Source: Methylocystis hirsuta
Lineage (GTDB): Bacteria > Pseudomonadota > Alphaproteobacteria > Rhizobiales > Beijerinckiaceae
Length of the DNA stretch: 64,000 nucleotides
Direction of reading: 5' to 3'
Assembly (NCBI RefSeq): GCF_003722355.1
Contig: NZ_QWDD01000001.1
Span: forward strand, 2,418,001-2,482,000
The translations under genes and the position numbers were made by a program. This document shows positions 35,575 through 43,141 of the stretch, in pieces. Numbering within the stretch: the stretch's first letter is position 1; each line of letters starts with the position of its first letter. The notes below the pieces were generated by a model that was not told the origin of the DNA, made no database searches, and saw nothing but the letters and a program-made list of their open reading frames with translations.

Positions 35575-36142
35575 CGAATGGCGCGACGACAGTCGGCGGC
35601 GTTCTCGAGTAGATTTCGCGCCAACGCTCTTCCGTTGTCAGCCATTGCAACCGCAAGAGCAGCGCGACGCCCTCAACGCCGTCGAGCGCAAGCGCCTTGG
35701 CGAGCATGCGCGCCGCCGGAACGAAGGGCGGATTGCCGACGATCCAGCCCCGCCCCCGCAAAGACCAGGCGACCGCGTCGTCGAAAAAGTCGGCGCTTGC
35801 GATCCCAAAGGCCGCCGTCGTCAGCGGCGGGCCGCGAAACTCCGGCGCGCGCGAATCATGCTCAGCCGGCAGCGGCGCGAGTTCGTAAATGTGAACGTCG
35901 CTCGCGTGGACGGCGGCATATTCCGACAGCGGCGCCGCCATGTGGCCGAGGCCGGCGCATGGATCCCACACGAAGGCGGGACGTTCGGCGACGATGCGCG
36001 GCATGGCGATTTCCATGAGCGCCCGCGTCGCCCATGGCGGCGTCGGAAACAGCTCCAAGTTCTCCCAGACCATGCCTTCTGAGAGCTTGGACGGCTTCTT
36101 CATCGCCAGAACGGCGCTATGGCCTTTCGCGCCGGTCATCAC
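35459..36142 (-). CDS. Phage DNA N6-adenine methyltransferase-like protein
   Basis: A 227-residue protein with a gamma-type Rossmann methyltransferase pattern. FPTPPWATRALMEI is followed by VWDPCAGLGHMAAPL (SAM loop) and GWIVGNPPFVPAARM with the catalytic NPPF motif (about residues 136-139). The end [17 protein letters not shown] runs into the next, overlapping frame and may be altered. It starts in an ATGATG overlap with the upstream 93-residue gene. A 5' fragment of a paralogue is at 39036-39176. Confidence 0.72.
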   Translation of the reverse strand: MMTGAKGHSAVLAMKKPSKLSEGMVWENLELFPTPPWATRALMEIAMPRIVAERPAFVWDPCAGLGHMAAPLSEYAAVHASDVHIYELAPLPAEHDSRAPEFRGPPLTTAAFGIASADFFDDAVAWSLRGRGWIVGNPPFVPAARMLAKALALDGVEGVALLLRLQWLTTEERWREIYSRTPPTVVAPFVERVPMVLGGYDPEASTATDYAWFLWSGGRRAGYGSRG

Positions 36143-36420
36143 GCGCGACCAGCCCCGATCGCTTCAATTTCATCGATCCGCTTCGCAAGCCGCTTAGCGA
36201 GTAAATCGGCGACCTGGGTGATGTCTTTCCCGCGAAACTCGTCGAATTTCGACAGGTTTTCGACGACTTCGCCTCGCAGCCAGTCGACGGCGCCAGCGCG
36301 AATTTCACTCGACTTTCCTGCGGCAACGAGTGCGACTGTGTTGACTAAACGTTCTATATTATCCTCGATATTTGGTGGCGCCAGCAATTCAAAGAGTGTG
36401 TTTCTCAGCGCATCGTCCAT
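36139..36420 (-). CDS. Hypothetical protein upstream of the methyltransferase
   Basis: A 93-residue, mostly helical protein: MDDALRNTLFELLAPPNIED, later FRGKDITQVADLLAKRLAKRIDEIEAIGAG. Start 36420 has GAGG about 10 bp upstream; in-frame extension to 36486 is unsupported. The C-terminal helices resemble those of the 98-residue protein at 39173-39469, which also overlaps a methyltransferase start by ATGA. This suggests a duplicated two-gene cassette. Function unknown. Confidence 0.6.
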   Translation of the reverse strand: MDDALRNTLFELLAPPNIEDNIERLVNTVALVAAGKSSEIRAGAVDWLRGEVVENLSKFDEFRGKDITQVADLLAKRLAKRIDEIEAIGAGRA

Positions 36421-36651
36421 ATCTAGCGTGCCTCGCTTAGAGAAGAAGCCTGAAGACGCAATTGGTGACTTACCCACGTGCGTCACAGCGCGCTTATGTT
36501 GCCGCCAAACTTGCGACTTTTAGTTGGGGAGGAGACCGTAGCAAATCGCCAAATGGCGACGGGCCGGTAACAACGGCACGCTCCTTGATCGGCGTGACGT
36601 GCCGGACGGGGATCATATTTTGCGGCCAGAGCGCAACGAGAGGGTCGCGCA

Positions 36652-39018
36652 TCAGCGGTTCGACCGCCTTTGAGAGTCGGCAATAATGCCGGGAACCTGT
36701 TTTGAGAATCCCTGCAGCGCGCTCTGGACGATCAGCGTCACTCCCTCGTGCGTGACTTGCGGCGTCACGTCGACACCGGCCGCGTAATTGTGGACGGTCA
36801 CATTGGACGATTGACCGCGCATCGCGACGGGGATTGAGCGACCATCCGGCAGCGGCACATAGGCCTCAGGGGTCCTGCCTTCGCCGAACATGGCAAGCTG
36901 CGGAGAGTTGGCGATGCCGCCGCCCGCATAGCGATGCAGCGGCAGCGGCCCGCCGCTCGTCATAATGCCGCCGTCGGCAAAGCCAAACGTGAATGGCTTC
37001 CCGCTGAACAGCGGAGTGCTGAAAGCGCTTGAGCCGCCGCCAGAGCCGAAGCCGAAGGCATTGCCGAGCGCGCCGATGCCGCTCTTGAATAGGCCGCCAA
37101 GTAAGCCGCTGTCGCTCTTGTCCTTGCCCGATCCAAATAGGCTGTCTGACAGAGTTCGCGAGGCAATATCCATCATTTTGCGATCAATTAGATCGAGCGT
37201 CGACTTGAAGGTGGTCCCTTCTTTGTTAGTCGAACGAAGATCGCTGGCGACGGACGAAAACACGTTGCGCGCAATGTCTCCGACTTCGCGCAGCCCATCG
37301 CGCCAGGCTTCCGCCTCTTTAGTTGCCGCTTTCTGTGCTCGCTCAGCAGCATCAAGCTGCGTCACTAACGCCGCGACCTCATCCTTTTGCTGTTGCGTCG
37401 CTCCGACGCCGATCTTGCGCTGCTCATTCTCAATTTTGATCTTGAGCGCGATTTGATCATGCGCCGCGCTTTCCTCTTTGGCCGACGCCAGCGCGATCTT
37501 ACCCTGAAGATCAGTTTCGATATCCGTGAACTTTTCCGCTGCGCGCTGCTCCGGAGACCTACGTTCCTTGCGATCTTTTGTCGATTCGAACAGCTTGCGC
37601 GTATCTCCGACTGGCGCATTGACAAGTCTCGGCAAAAACCCCTGCTTGGCTTCATTGAAATTGGGGAATGGAATATCCCCAGGACCAGCCAAGCGCGGAC
37701 GATTCTCGTTTTCGAGACTCACGACAGGACGCGCACCGAGCATCCTGTCGACTTTGTCATATGCCGAGCCGATTTCCTTAAAGAGCGCGGACCAACTCGT
37801 CATCGCATTCAAAGTGCGCTGGAGCCGTTCCGACTTCTCTACGGCATCCGCCATCGCGCCAACAATGCCATACCAACCAATCTTTATATCATTTGTCGGG
37901 CTGTTGATGTTTTTGAACGCGTTGAGAAGTTTGTTATCGGCTTCCTGCGCCGCCTGCGCAATCCTCTTTTGCATGTCGTCTGCCGCGCCGGCCGCCTGAT
38001 TGAGGCTCGATCCAGTCGAGCCAGACGCTTCCATGAGAGATCGCATTGAGACTTCGCCGCGCTTGATCGCGTCGACAAGTTTCGCTCCGCCTTCGTCCTG
38101 ATAAAGCGCCTTAGCGAGTTGCTCCGCCTGCGCCGTTGGGAGGCTGCGGATTTTCTCGTTCAGGATATCGATGAATTCTCCCGCGCTGCGCGCGCGATCG
38201 ACAACGCTGAGAAATCCCTTATCGATCTTTTCCAGCGTGCCTTTGACCGCGCCTTCGTTCCGCCCGAAGGCCTGAAATTCCTTTCCGGCGTTCCCGAACG
38301 CGCCCAGCGCGCCTTTTTCGTCCAGGCCAACTCCTGCCCCGATCGTCTTCGCGCCCTGCAATACATCAGCCGGGAGTCCCGTCAATCGCGCCTGATCGCC
38401 AAGCTTCGCCAACTCTTCTTGCGCGCGCGACGCCTGAAACGCTACACCACCAACGGCTGCGGCAAGCTCAAGCGCAATGCCAATAGGAGAAGTAAGCGCC
38501 TTGATTGCATTAACGCCAAACGATCTAACTGCGGCGCCCGCGCCAGCTTTACTCGAGCCAAAAATGTCAGCGATCTGCGATCCTTGCTGAAGGAAAATCA
38601 TGAGCGGGGATTGCCCGCCGGCAAGCGAAACAAAAACGTCCTGCCCCTGCCTGCTGAGATTGATCAATTCGTGGCGGGCAAGCCCCGTCGCCTTCGCATT
38701 CTCATTGGCGGCGGCTGCAATTTTGCGGTGCTTATCAGCGGCAAGATCGAGCACACGCTGTGCGTCCGCCTGCGTCCGCACGCCCGCCGCGACGGCGGCG
38801 TTGGCCTGCACATAGGTGCGCGCGACTTGCGCGGCGGAGCGCGCCGAGGCGTCGACGCTCTTTTCCAGCCGATCGAACGCCCGCGACGCCTCCTTGGCCT
38901 CTTTCGAAAGCCCGGCCATCGCATCATCGCCGGTCTGCCCGATCTTGCGCAGCGCGGCCTGAATGCGCTCGTCGCCCTCGACGCCGAGGCGCAGTGTGAC
39001 GGCTGATTTTCCGGCCAT
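36652..39018 (-). CDS. Phage tail length tape measure protein
   Basis: A 788-residue tape measure protein (TMP_2-like). It starts VTLRLGVEGDERIQAALRKIGQTGDDAMAGL with long coiled coils to about 130, then hydrophobic LTSPIGIALELAAAVGGVAFQAS (about 180-202) and a helical middle. The end has GFADGGIMTSGGPLPLHRYAGGGIANSPQLAMFGEGRTPEAYVPLPDGRSIPVAMRG, typical of tail tape measures in siphoviruses. It fixes tail length and acts in DNA delivery. It looks intact although most tail and head genes are absent. Confidence 0.88.
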   Translation of the reverse strand: MAGKSAVTLRLGVEGDERIQAALRKIGQTGDDAMAGLSKEAKEASRAFDRLEKSVDASARSAAQVARTYVQANAAVAAGVRTQADAQRVLDLAADKHRKIAAAANENAKATGLARHELINLSRQGQDVFVSLAGGQSPLMIFLQQGSQIADIFGSSKAGAGAAVRSFGVNAIKALTSPIGIALELAAAVGGVAFQASRAQEELAKLGDQARLTGLPADVLQGAKTIGAGVGLDEKGALGAFGNAGKEFQAFGRNEGAVKGTLEKIDKGFLSVVDRARSAGEFIDILNEKIRSLPTAQAEQLAKALYQDEGGAKLVDAIKRGEVSMRSLMEASGSTGSSLNQAAGAADDMQKRIAQAAQEADNKLLNAFKNINSPTNDIKIGWYGIVGAMADAVEKSERLQRTLNAMTSWSALFKEIGSAYDKVDRMLGARPVVSLENENRPRLAGPGDIPFPNFNEAKQGFLPRLVNAPVGDTRKLFESTKDRKERRSPEQRAAEKFTDIETDLQGKIALASAKEESAAHDQIALKIKIENEQRKIGVGATQQQKDEVAALVTQLDAAERAQKAATKEAEAWRDGLREVGDIARNVFSSVASDLRSTNKEGTTFKSTLDLIDRKMMDIASRTLSDSLFGSGKDKSDSGLLGGLFKSGIGALGNAFGFGSGGGSSAFSTPLFSGKPFTFGFADGGIMTSGGPLPLHRYAGGGIANSPQLAMFGEGRTPEAYVPLPDGRSIPVAMRGQSSNVTVHNYAAGVDVTPQVTHEGVTLIVQSALQGFSKQVPGIIADSQRRSNR

Positions 39019-39035
39019 AGGGGTCCTTTCGTCAA

Positions 39036-39176
39036 TTACGTTCGAGCTTCGAGTGTTTTGGCGATTCGTGTGGCGGACTCCAAGCTCTCCCAGACCAAGC
39101 CTTCTGAGAGCTTGGTCGGCTTTTTCATGGCCCTGGCGGCGCTATGGCCTTTAGCAGCGTTCGCCGCGGCAGTCAT
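39036..39176 (-). pseudogene. 5' fragment of a second methyltransferase gene
   Basis: A 46-residue frame: AKGHSAARAMKKPTKLSEGL then VWESLES and an unrelated end. It matches AKGHSAVLAMKKPSKLSEGMVWENLE at the start of the methyltransferase at 35459-36142. Similarity stops at residue 33, just where the catalytic domain should begin. Its ATG overlaps the stop of the 98-residue gene (ATGA), the same arrangement as at 36139-36142. It looks like the stub left by a deletion or recombination between duplicates. Confidence 0.65.
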
Positions 39177-39469
39177 GGATCCTCGTTTCTTCGTTCTGCG
39201 ATCACCTCGAGCCGCGCACGTTTTGCGTCGGCGATAGCGGCGCGGAGCTGCTCACATAGTTTGTCGGCGAACGCCGAAATTTCGCGCTGATCGAGACCGT
39301 GCCGTTCGGTCAATATGCGCACCATTTCGATGCTAATAAACCTTTCGAGGAGGTCGATTTCATCCGCCACTTCCGGGCGCCAAATGGAGGCGGCATGGGC
39401 GGCGAGAGAGAAGATGCCCTCGGCGAGCGAGCCGCCGTCATCGGCGGAATCGTCGATATCAAGCAGCAT
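39173..39469 (-). CDS. Hypothetical 98-residue phage protein
   Basis: MLLDIDDSADDGGSLAEGIF begins an acidic N-terminus, followed by VADEIDLLERFISIEMVRILTERHGLDQREISAFADKLCEQLRAAIADAKRARLEVIAERR, a helical part similar to the end of the 36139-36420 protein. Its start overlaps the Nu1-like gene by 11 bp and its stop overlaps the methyltransferase stub. Function unknown. Confidence 0.6.
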   Translation of the reverse strand: MLLDIDDSADDGGSLAEGIFSLAAHAASIWRPEVADEIDLLERFISIEMVRILTERHGLDQREISAFADKLCEQLRAAIADAKRARLEVIAERRNEDP

Positions 39470-40085
39470 CGCGATTCTCCTGTTCGATCGCCTCGCGGCG
39501 CGACTTTGCATCGTCGCTAAGTTGAGCGCGAAGGGCGCGCCATTCTTCGCGGGATCTGGCTGAGATGACGCGCCAATCGCAGCCGCATTCGTCTGCGATC
39601 GAGCGCGGCAGCGTCGTTCCCAAAAAGGTGTCGAGGGCACCCATAATTTTTGCCAATTCCTTGCCCCAGGCGGCGGCGGCGTCTTTGGCGAGGACGTAGT
39701 GACCCTCATCGATCGCCAGGCGTCGCCGCGCCGCTTCCGCGTCATGTTCGGCCTTGTCCGCGTCCGCCTTAGCGCGCCGCGCGAGATCGCGCTCGCGTTC
39801 GGAGAGGGGCGGCGCCGGCGTTGGCGCGCCGCCCTTTGGTCTATCCTCAGGAAGGTGAATTTCCGTGGCGTCGAAAACAATCGGAGCGGCCTGCGAGACT
39901 TGCTGCGACGGGTCGAGCGACCGAGCGAGGTCGTCTTTGGCTCGCTGGACCCAAATTCTTGCTTCGCGGCCGTTGCCGATGAGCGCATAGGAGCTGATTT
40001 TTCCAGCCTTGATCCAGCCCGATATGCAAGAGCGCGATCGCCCGACATGCTTAGCGAACTCAGCTTTGGTTAGGACTGTTTTCAT
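39459..40085 (-). CDS. Nu1-like terminase small subunit or DNA-binding protein
   Basis: A 208-residue protein with an N-terminal HTH (TKAEFAKHVGRSRSCISGWIKAGKI), a hinge, then a charged coiled coil (SERERDLARRAKADADKAEHDAEAARRRLAIDEGHYV) and a C-terminal helical part (WGKELAKIMGALDTFLGTTLPRSIADECG). This matches Nu1/terminase small subunit proteins that recognise packaging sites. The start is taken at 40085; an in-frame ATG at 40115 is possible. No large terminase gene is next to it. Confidence 0.68.
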   Translation of the reverse strand: MKTVLTKAEFAKHVGRSRSCISGWIKAGKISSYALIGNGREARIWVQRAKDDLARSLDPSQQVSQAAPIVFDATEIHLPEDRPKGGAPTPAPPLSERERDLARRAKADADKAEHDAEAARRRLAIDEGHYVLAKDAAAAWGKELAKIMGALDTFLGTTLPRSIADECGCDWRVISARSREEWRALRAQLSDDAKSRREAIEQENRDAA

Positions 40086-40257
40086 ACAGTTCAGACCTGA
40101 ATTCAGCCTTTTCACAAAACCCGAATTGCTAGAAAACCCACGCGCCCCGTTTGACCGTATTGTCCTGGAACGCTGGAAGGACCCGCTCGATTAGATTGGC
40201 GGGCGGCAGCGTGAGCCGCCGCTCGCCTTCGCGTAGGAGACACATCGAAACGCACGC

Positions 40258-40602
40258 TCACAAAACGGCGCGCTTGCGCACAACGCTGACCTTGCCGGCG
40301 CGCTGCGCCATCGCGAAGGCGACGAAGCCGGCTTCCGATAAGAACTCGCGCCGCAAATCAGGGCGGCGCCGGAATTCGGCGACCAGCTGTTCGCGAGTCA
40401 TCGCGTGATCGGGGATAACCGGCGCGGCAGCGCGAACGTGTTCCTTGCCTTCAGCGACACGACGACAATGCCGTCCGGTTGCATATCCTTCGGCAAACTC
40501 GGCTTTCGCCGCGCCGCTCAAACGCTCCATGCCTCGCGGCACGCCCGCGCCCAACAACCCGGCGCAGGCGCCGTCGCGCGCAGCCTCTTCTATCGCCATC
40601 AT
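40258..40602 (-). CDS. Hypothetical protein next to IS630
   Basis: A 114-residue protein: MMAIEEAARDGACAGLLGAG, then LSGAAKAEFAEGYATGRHC and an end with TREQLVAEFRRRPDLRREFLSEAGFVAFAMAQRAGKV. A strong AGGAGGG site (40611-40617) precedes ATG 40602 and lies right at the end of the IS630 transposase gene, so the insertion may have replaced its promoter. Family not recognised. Confidence 0.55.
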   Translation of the reverse strand: MMAIEEAARDGACAGLLGAGVPRGMERLSGAAKAEFAEGYATGRHCRRVAEGKEHVRAAAPVIPDHAMTREQLVAEFRRRPDLRREFLSEAGFVAFAMAQRAGKVSVVRKRAVL

Positions 40603-40615
40603 TTCCGCTTCCCTC

Positions 40616-41333
40616 CTAGTGGGCCGATTCAACGATTTTGAACGGGAAGATTGGGTAGAGGGATTTGAGTTTGACGCGGGCGTCGTCGGCTGTGAACTGC
40701 CAGTCGGCCTTGGCTTGATGCTTGTTGCGGGCGGCGACCCAGGCCGCGACCTCGTCGCGCAGGGTGGCCAAATCGCCGATACGCCGGTCGAGACATTGCG
40801 AGGAGAGAACGCTGAGCTCGCTCTCTGCCATGTCGAGCCAGCTTCCGTGCTTCGGCGTGTAATGCCATTCGAAGCGCTCGGTCAGGCGGCGCGCTTCCTG
40901 CGGCGCAAATGCCTGGTAAAGCGACGCAGGCTTGTGCGTGTTCAGATTGTCCTGGACGAGTACGATCTTTTCGGCGCGTGGAAACATCTCGTCCGCCACA
41001 TGCTTGAGCGCATGGGCGTAATCGATCGCCGTGTGACGCTCGGTTACGATGGCATCCCGCCGTCCCTCGAGCGGCGCGAAGATCATGAAGATGCTGGCGG
41101 TTCCGTTGCGCTCATATTCATAATCGACACGCCGCGGCTGGCCTTTCCGCATTGCAATGGGCGCGCGTGTCTCCTTCAACAGCTGCTTCGAGGTTTCGTC
41201 GAGACAGACCACCGGCCGCGCGGGATCATGCGGACGCTGATAAACGTCGAGCACGTCCTCCATCGCCGCGACGAAGCTGGCGTCGGCCTGCGGGGGAATC
41301 ACCCACTGCTGCTTGCGATGGGGTTTGAGAATG
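40616..41333 (-). CDS. IS630 transposase, C-terminal DDE frame
   Basis: This frame continues the protein with LKPHRKQQWVIPPQADASFVAAMEDVL and carries the DDE triad: VVCLDETSKQ, VLVQDNLNTHK and HGSWLDMAESELSVL. The first in-frame ATG (41302) is too far inside to be the native start, so expression as a full enzyme needs the frame change at the A7 run. All three catalytic acids are present. Confidence 0.8.
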
Positions 41334-41792
41334 TTTTTTTAAGACACGACCGATCGTGCTGTCGCTCGCCGTCTCGACGATTTCGAGCTCGACGACTTTC
41401 TTTTCCAGCAGCCGCAACGTCCAGCGCGCATAGCCTTTCGGCGGCGTCGAGCAGGACAAGGCTATCAGCCTGGCTTCCTTCTCGCCGTCAAAAATCCGCG
41501 GCACGGAGGGACGCGTGTGCGGCTTGCGCGTCAAGACCGCGGCGAAGCCTTCCTCTACGAGCTGCTTGCGCACCCGATAGACCATCGACGCGCTCGTCTC
41601 CAATTGTTCGATGATCTCGCCGTCGCTCAAGCCTTCGCCCGCCTCGGAAACGTCCGCCTTCAGCAAAATATGAGCCTTTACCAGCGTCTTCGCCCCATGC
41701 TTGCCCTTGCGCAGCATGGCTTCCAGATGCGCCCGCTCCTCGCCGCTCAAGCGCACCGCATACCGCTTCACGCCGATCGCTTCCCGCGCCAT
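41226..41792 (-). CDS. IS630 transposase, N-terminal frame (HTH)
   Basis: MAREAIGVKRYAVRLSGEER opens the N-terminal part with two HTH units, including GLSDGEIIEQLETSASMVYRVRKQLVEEGFAAVL, then WTLRLLEKKVVELEIVETASDSTIGRVLKK. The frame departs from the family after KKHSQTPSQ, directly after the slippery run at 41334-41340. This part binds the IS ends. Confidence 0.8.
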   Translation of the reverse strand: MAREAIGVKRYAVRLSGEERAHLEAMLRKGKHGAKTLVKAHILLKADVSEAGEGLSDGEIIEQLETSASMVYRVRKQLVEEGFAAVLTRKPHTRPSVPRIFDGEKEARLIALSCSTPPKGYARWTLRLLEKKVVELEIVETASDSTIGRVLKKHSQTPSQAAVGDSPAGRRQLRRGDGGRARRLSASA

Positions 41793-41961
41793 CTTCGCCT
41801 CCCGAGGTCGAATCAATGGCGGAGCGAATCAGGAATCTTCAGCCGGGGGAAGCGTCCTATTCAAATTCGCTGAAGCGACCCACTAGGTTTGAAGTGAGCG
41901 CGGCGGCCAAGGACCGAACCACCGCCGCGCCCGCTGGATGGCTCATGGGGACGCCCCGGAA

Positions 41962-42735
41962 TCACTCCGCCGCCGCGAGGCGCGCGGCGTCTCCGCCGCG
42001 CAGCGCGGCGGCGCGGCGTCTGAGCGGCTCGACAATGAGCCTGGTGGCAGTGATTGAAGCCGGATCGATAGTGCACTCTTCGCCAACAAGGCCATTGCAT
42101 CTTGTCGTCAATAACCCATCGGCGAATGTATGAACGAACAAAGCGCGCTCGACCGCCGCGCCGCCCATGCGGGCGAGGTGAGGTCGACATGCGACAGTCT
42201 CGAAAACGGCCGACATGGCCGCGTGCAGGCCATTGGCCAAGATCGCTCGCCCGATGTCATCGGCTGTCGCCAGGCGCCGCCCCGAAAAGTTTGCGGTCGG
42301 AGGTTTATCGATGCCAGTTTCCGCCGGAATCGATTTGATAAGTTCGGCGAACGCCGCTGCGAGCGCGGAGATAGGCCCTTCCAGCGCTTTCGCCGCCGTC
42401 TCGATTTGTCCTGCCGCGCGCTCATATTCGCCAGCGCGGCGCTCGCGCTCGGCGGCGTTGCGCAAGCGCGCGATTCTTTCGGTCAACTCGACTTCCGCCA
42501 GCTCGAGCCTCTCTAAGCGGATGCGCGCAAGCTCGGCGGCGGAATCGAGTTTGACGATATCGCCGTCGTCGGCGTCGCTGAGCAACATGTCGACGCGGCG
42601 TTGGCCGTGATTTTCGACGGTCGCTTGGACGCTCGCGCGTTCGGCTCGCAGCTTGTCGAGAGAAGCTTCAAGCTCGGCGATTTGCGCCGCCGGCACGCCC
42701 TTCTTTTCGACTTTCAGGAAATCAAATACCGCCAT
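41962..42735 (-). CDS. Hypothetical coiled-coil phage protein
   Basis: A 257-residue protein: MAVFDFLKVEKKGVPAAQIAELEASLDKLRAERASVQATV begins a long coiled coil to about residue 125, then IETAAKALEGPISALAAAFAELIKSIP and a compact C-terminal part ending in Ala/Arg-rich sequence. Start 42735 is inside the end of the upstream gene. It could be a scaffold or accessory protein; the family is not recognised. Confidence 0.55.
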   Translation of the reverse strand: MAVFDFLKVEKKGVPAAQIAELEASLDKLRAERASVQATVENHGQRRVDMLLSDADDGDIVKLDSAAELARIRLERLELAEVELTERIARLRNAAERERRAGEYERAAGQIETAAKALEGPISALAAAFAELIKSIPAETGIDKPPTANFSGRRLATADDIGRAILANGLHAAMSAVFETVACRPHLARMGGAAVERALFVHTFADGLLTTRCNGLVGEECTIDPASITATRLIVEPLRRRAAALRGGDAARLAAAE

Positions 42736-43141
42736 GCTCCACCTGGTCATTTTCGTCGATGTTTTTGAGTCGCACGCCGTCCGTTGAAATTGCAAGCGCG
42801 CCCGATTTCAATTTGGCGATGTTGTAGATTTGCCGATCGCCGATCGGCGCACCGTCGCGACTGCGGAAAATTCTGTGCCAGGCACGGCGCTTCGAAGGCG
42901 CGCCGGCGGGCAGTTCGTGGAGCCCGTCTTCGCGCCGCCACCCGTTCGCCGCATAGGACCGCAAGTCGACGGCGAGCGCCGCCGCGCGCGTCCAAATCTC
43001 GCCCTCGTAAAGCGCCATCGCGGCGATGATCGCGCCTTCGCGCTCTTGCGCCAGCATGCGGCGCGCTTCGGCCTCGATAGCTGCGGCGCGAGCGCGCAAT
43101 TCGGCTGCTTCGGCGAGCATCGCGTCGGCGGCTGGCGTCAT
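42722..43141 (-). CDS. Hypothetical phage protein
   Basis: A 139-residue protein. A helical Ala/Glu-rich first half (MLAEAAELRARAAAIEAEARRMLAQEREGAIIAAMALYEGEIW) is followed by a basic part (GWRREDGLHELPAGAPSKRRAWHRIFRSRDGAPIGDRQIYNIAK). It overlaps the rep-like gene by 4 bp (ATGA) and the next gene by 14 bp, so it is part of one compact operon. Function unknown. Confidence 0.55.
   Translation of the reverse strand: MTPAADAMLAEAAELRARAAAIEAEARRMLAQEREGAIIAAMALYEGEIWTRAAALAVDLRSYAANGWRREDGLHELPAGAPSKRRAWHRIFRSRDGAPIGDRQIYNIAKLKSGALAISTDGVRLKNIDENDQVEHGGI

Larger units (their letters stand above)
40616..41792 (-). mobile_element. IS630-family insertion sequence
   Basis: One IS630-type transposase in two overlapping frames (41226-41792 and 40616-41333) joined at a 7-A run. 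The element extends a little beyond the coding part on each side; GATTC motifs occur near both ends (40627-40631 and about 41813-41817) but I could not define terminal inverted repeats or the expected TA duplication with confidence. It separates the 40258-40602 gene from the 41962-42735 gene. Confidence 0.8.
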
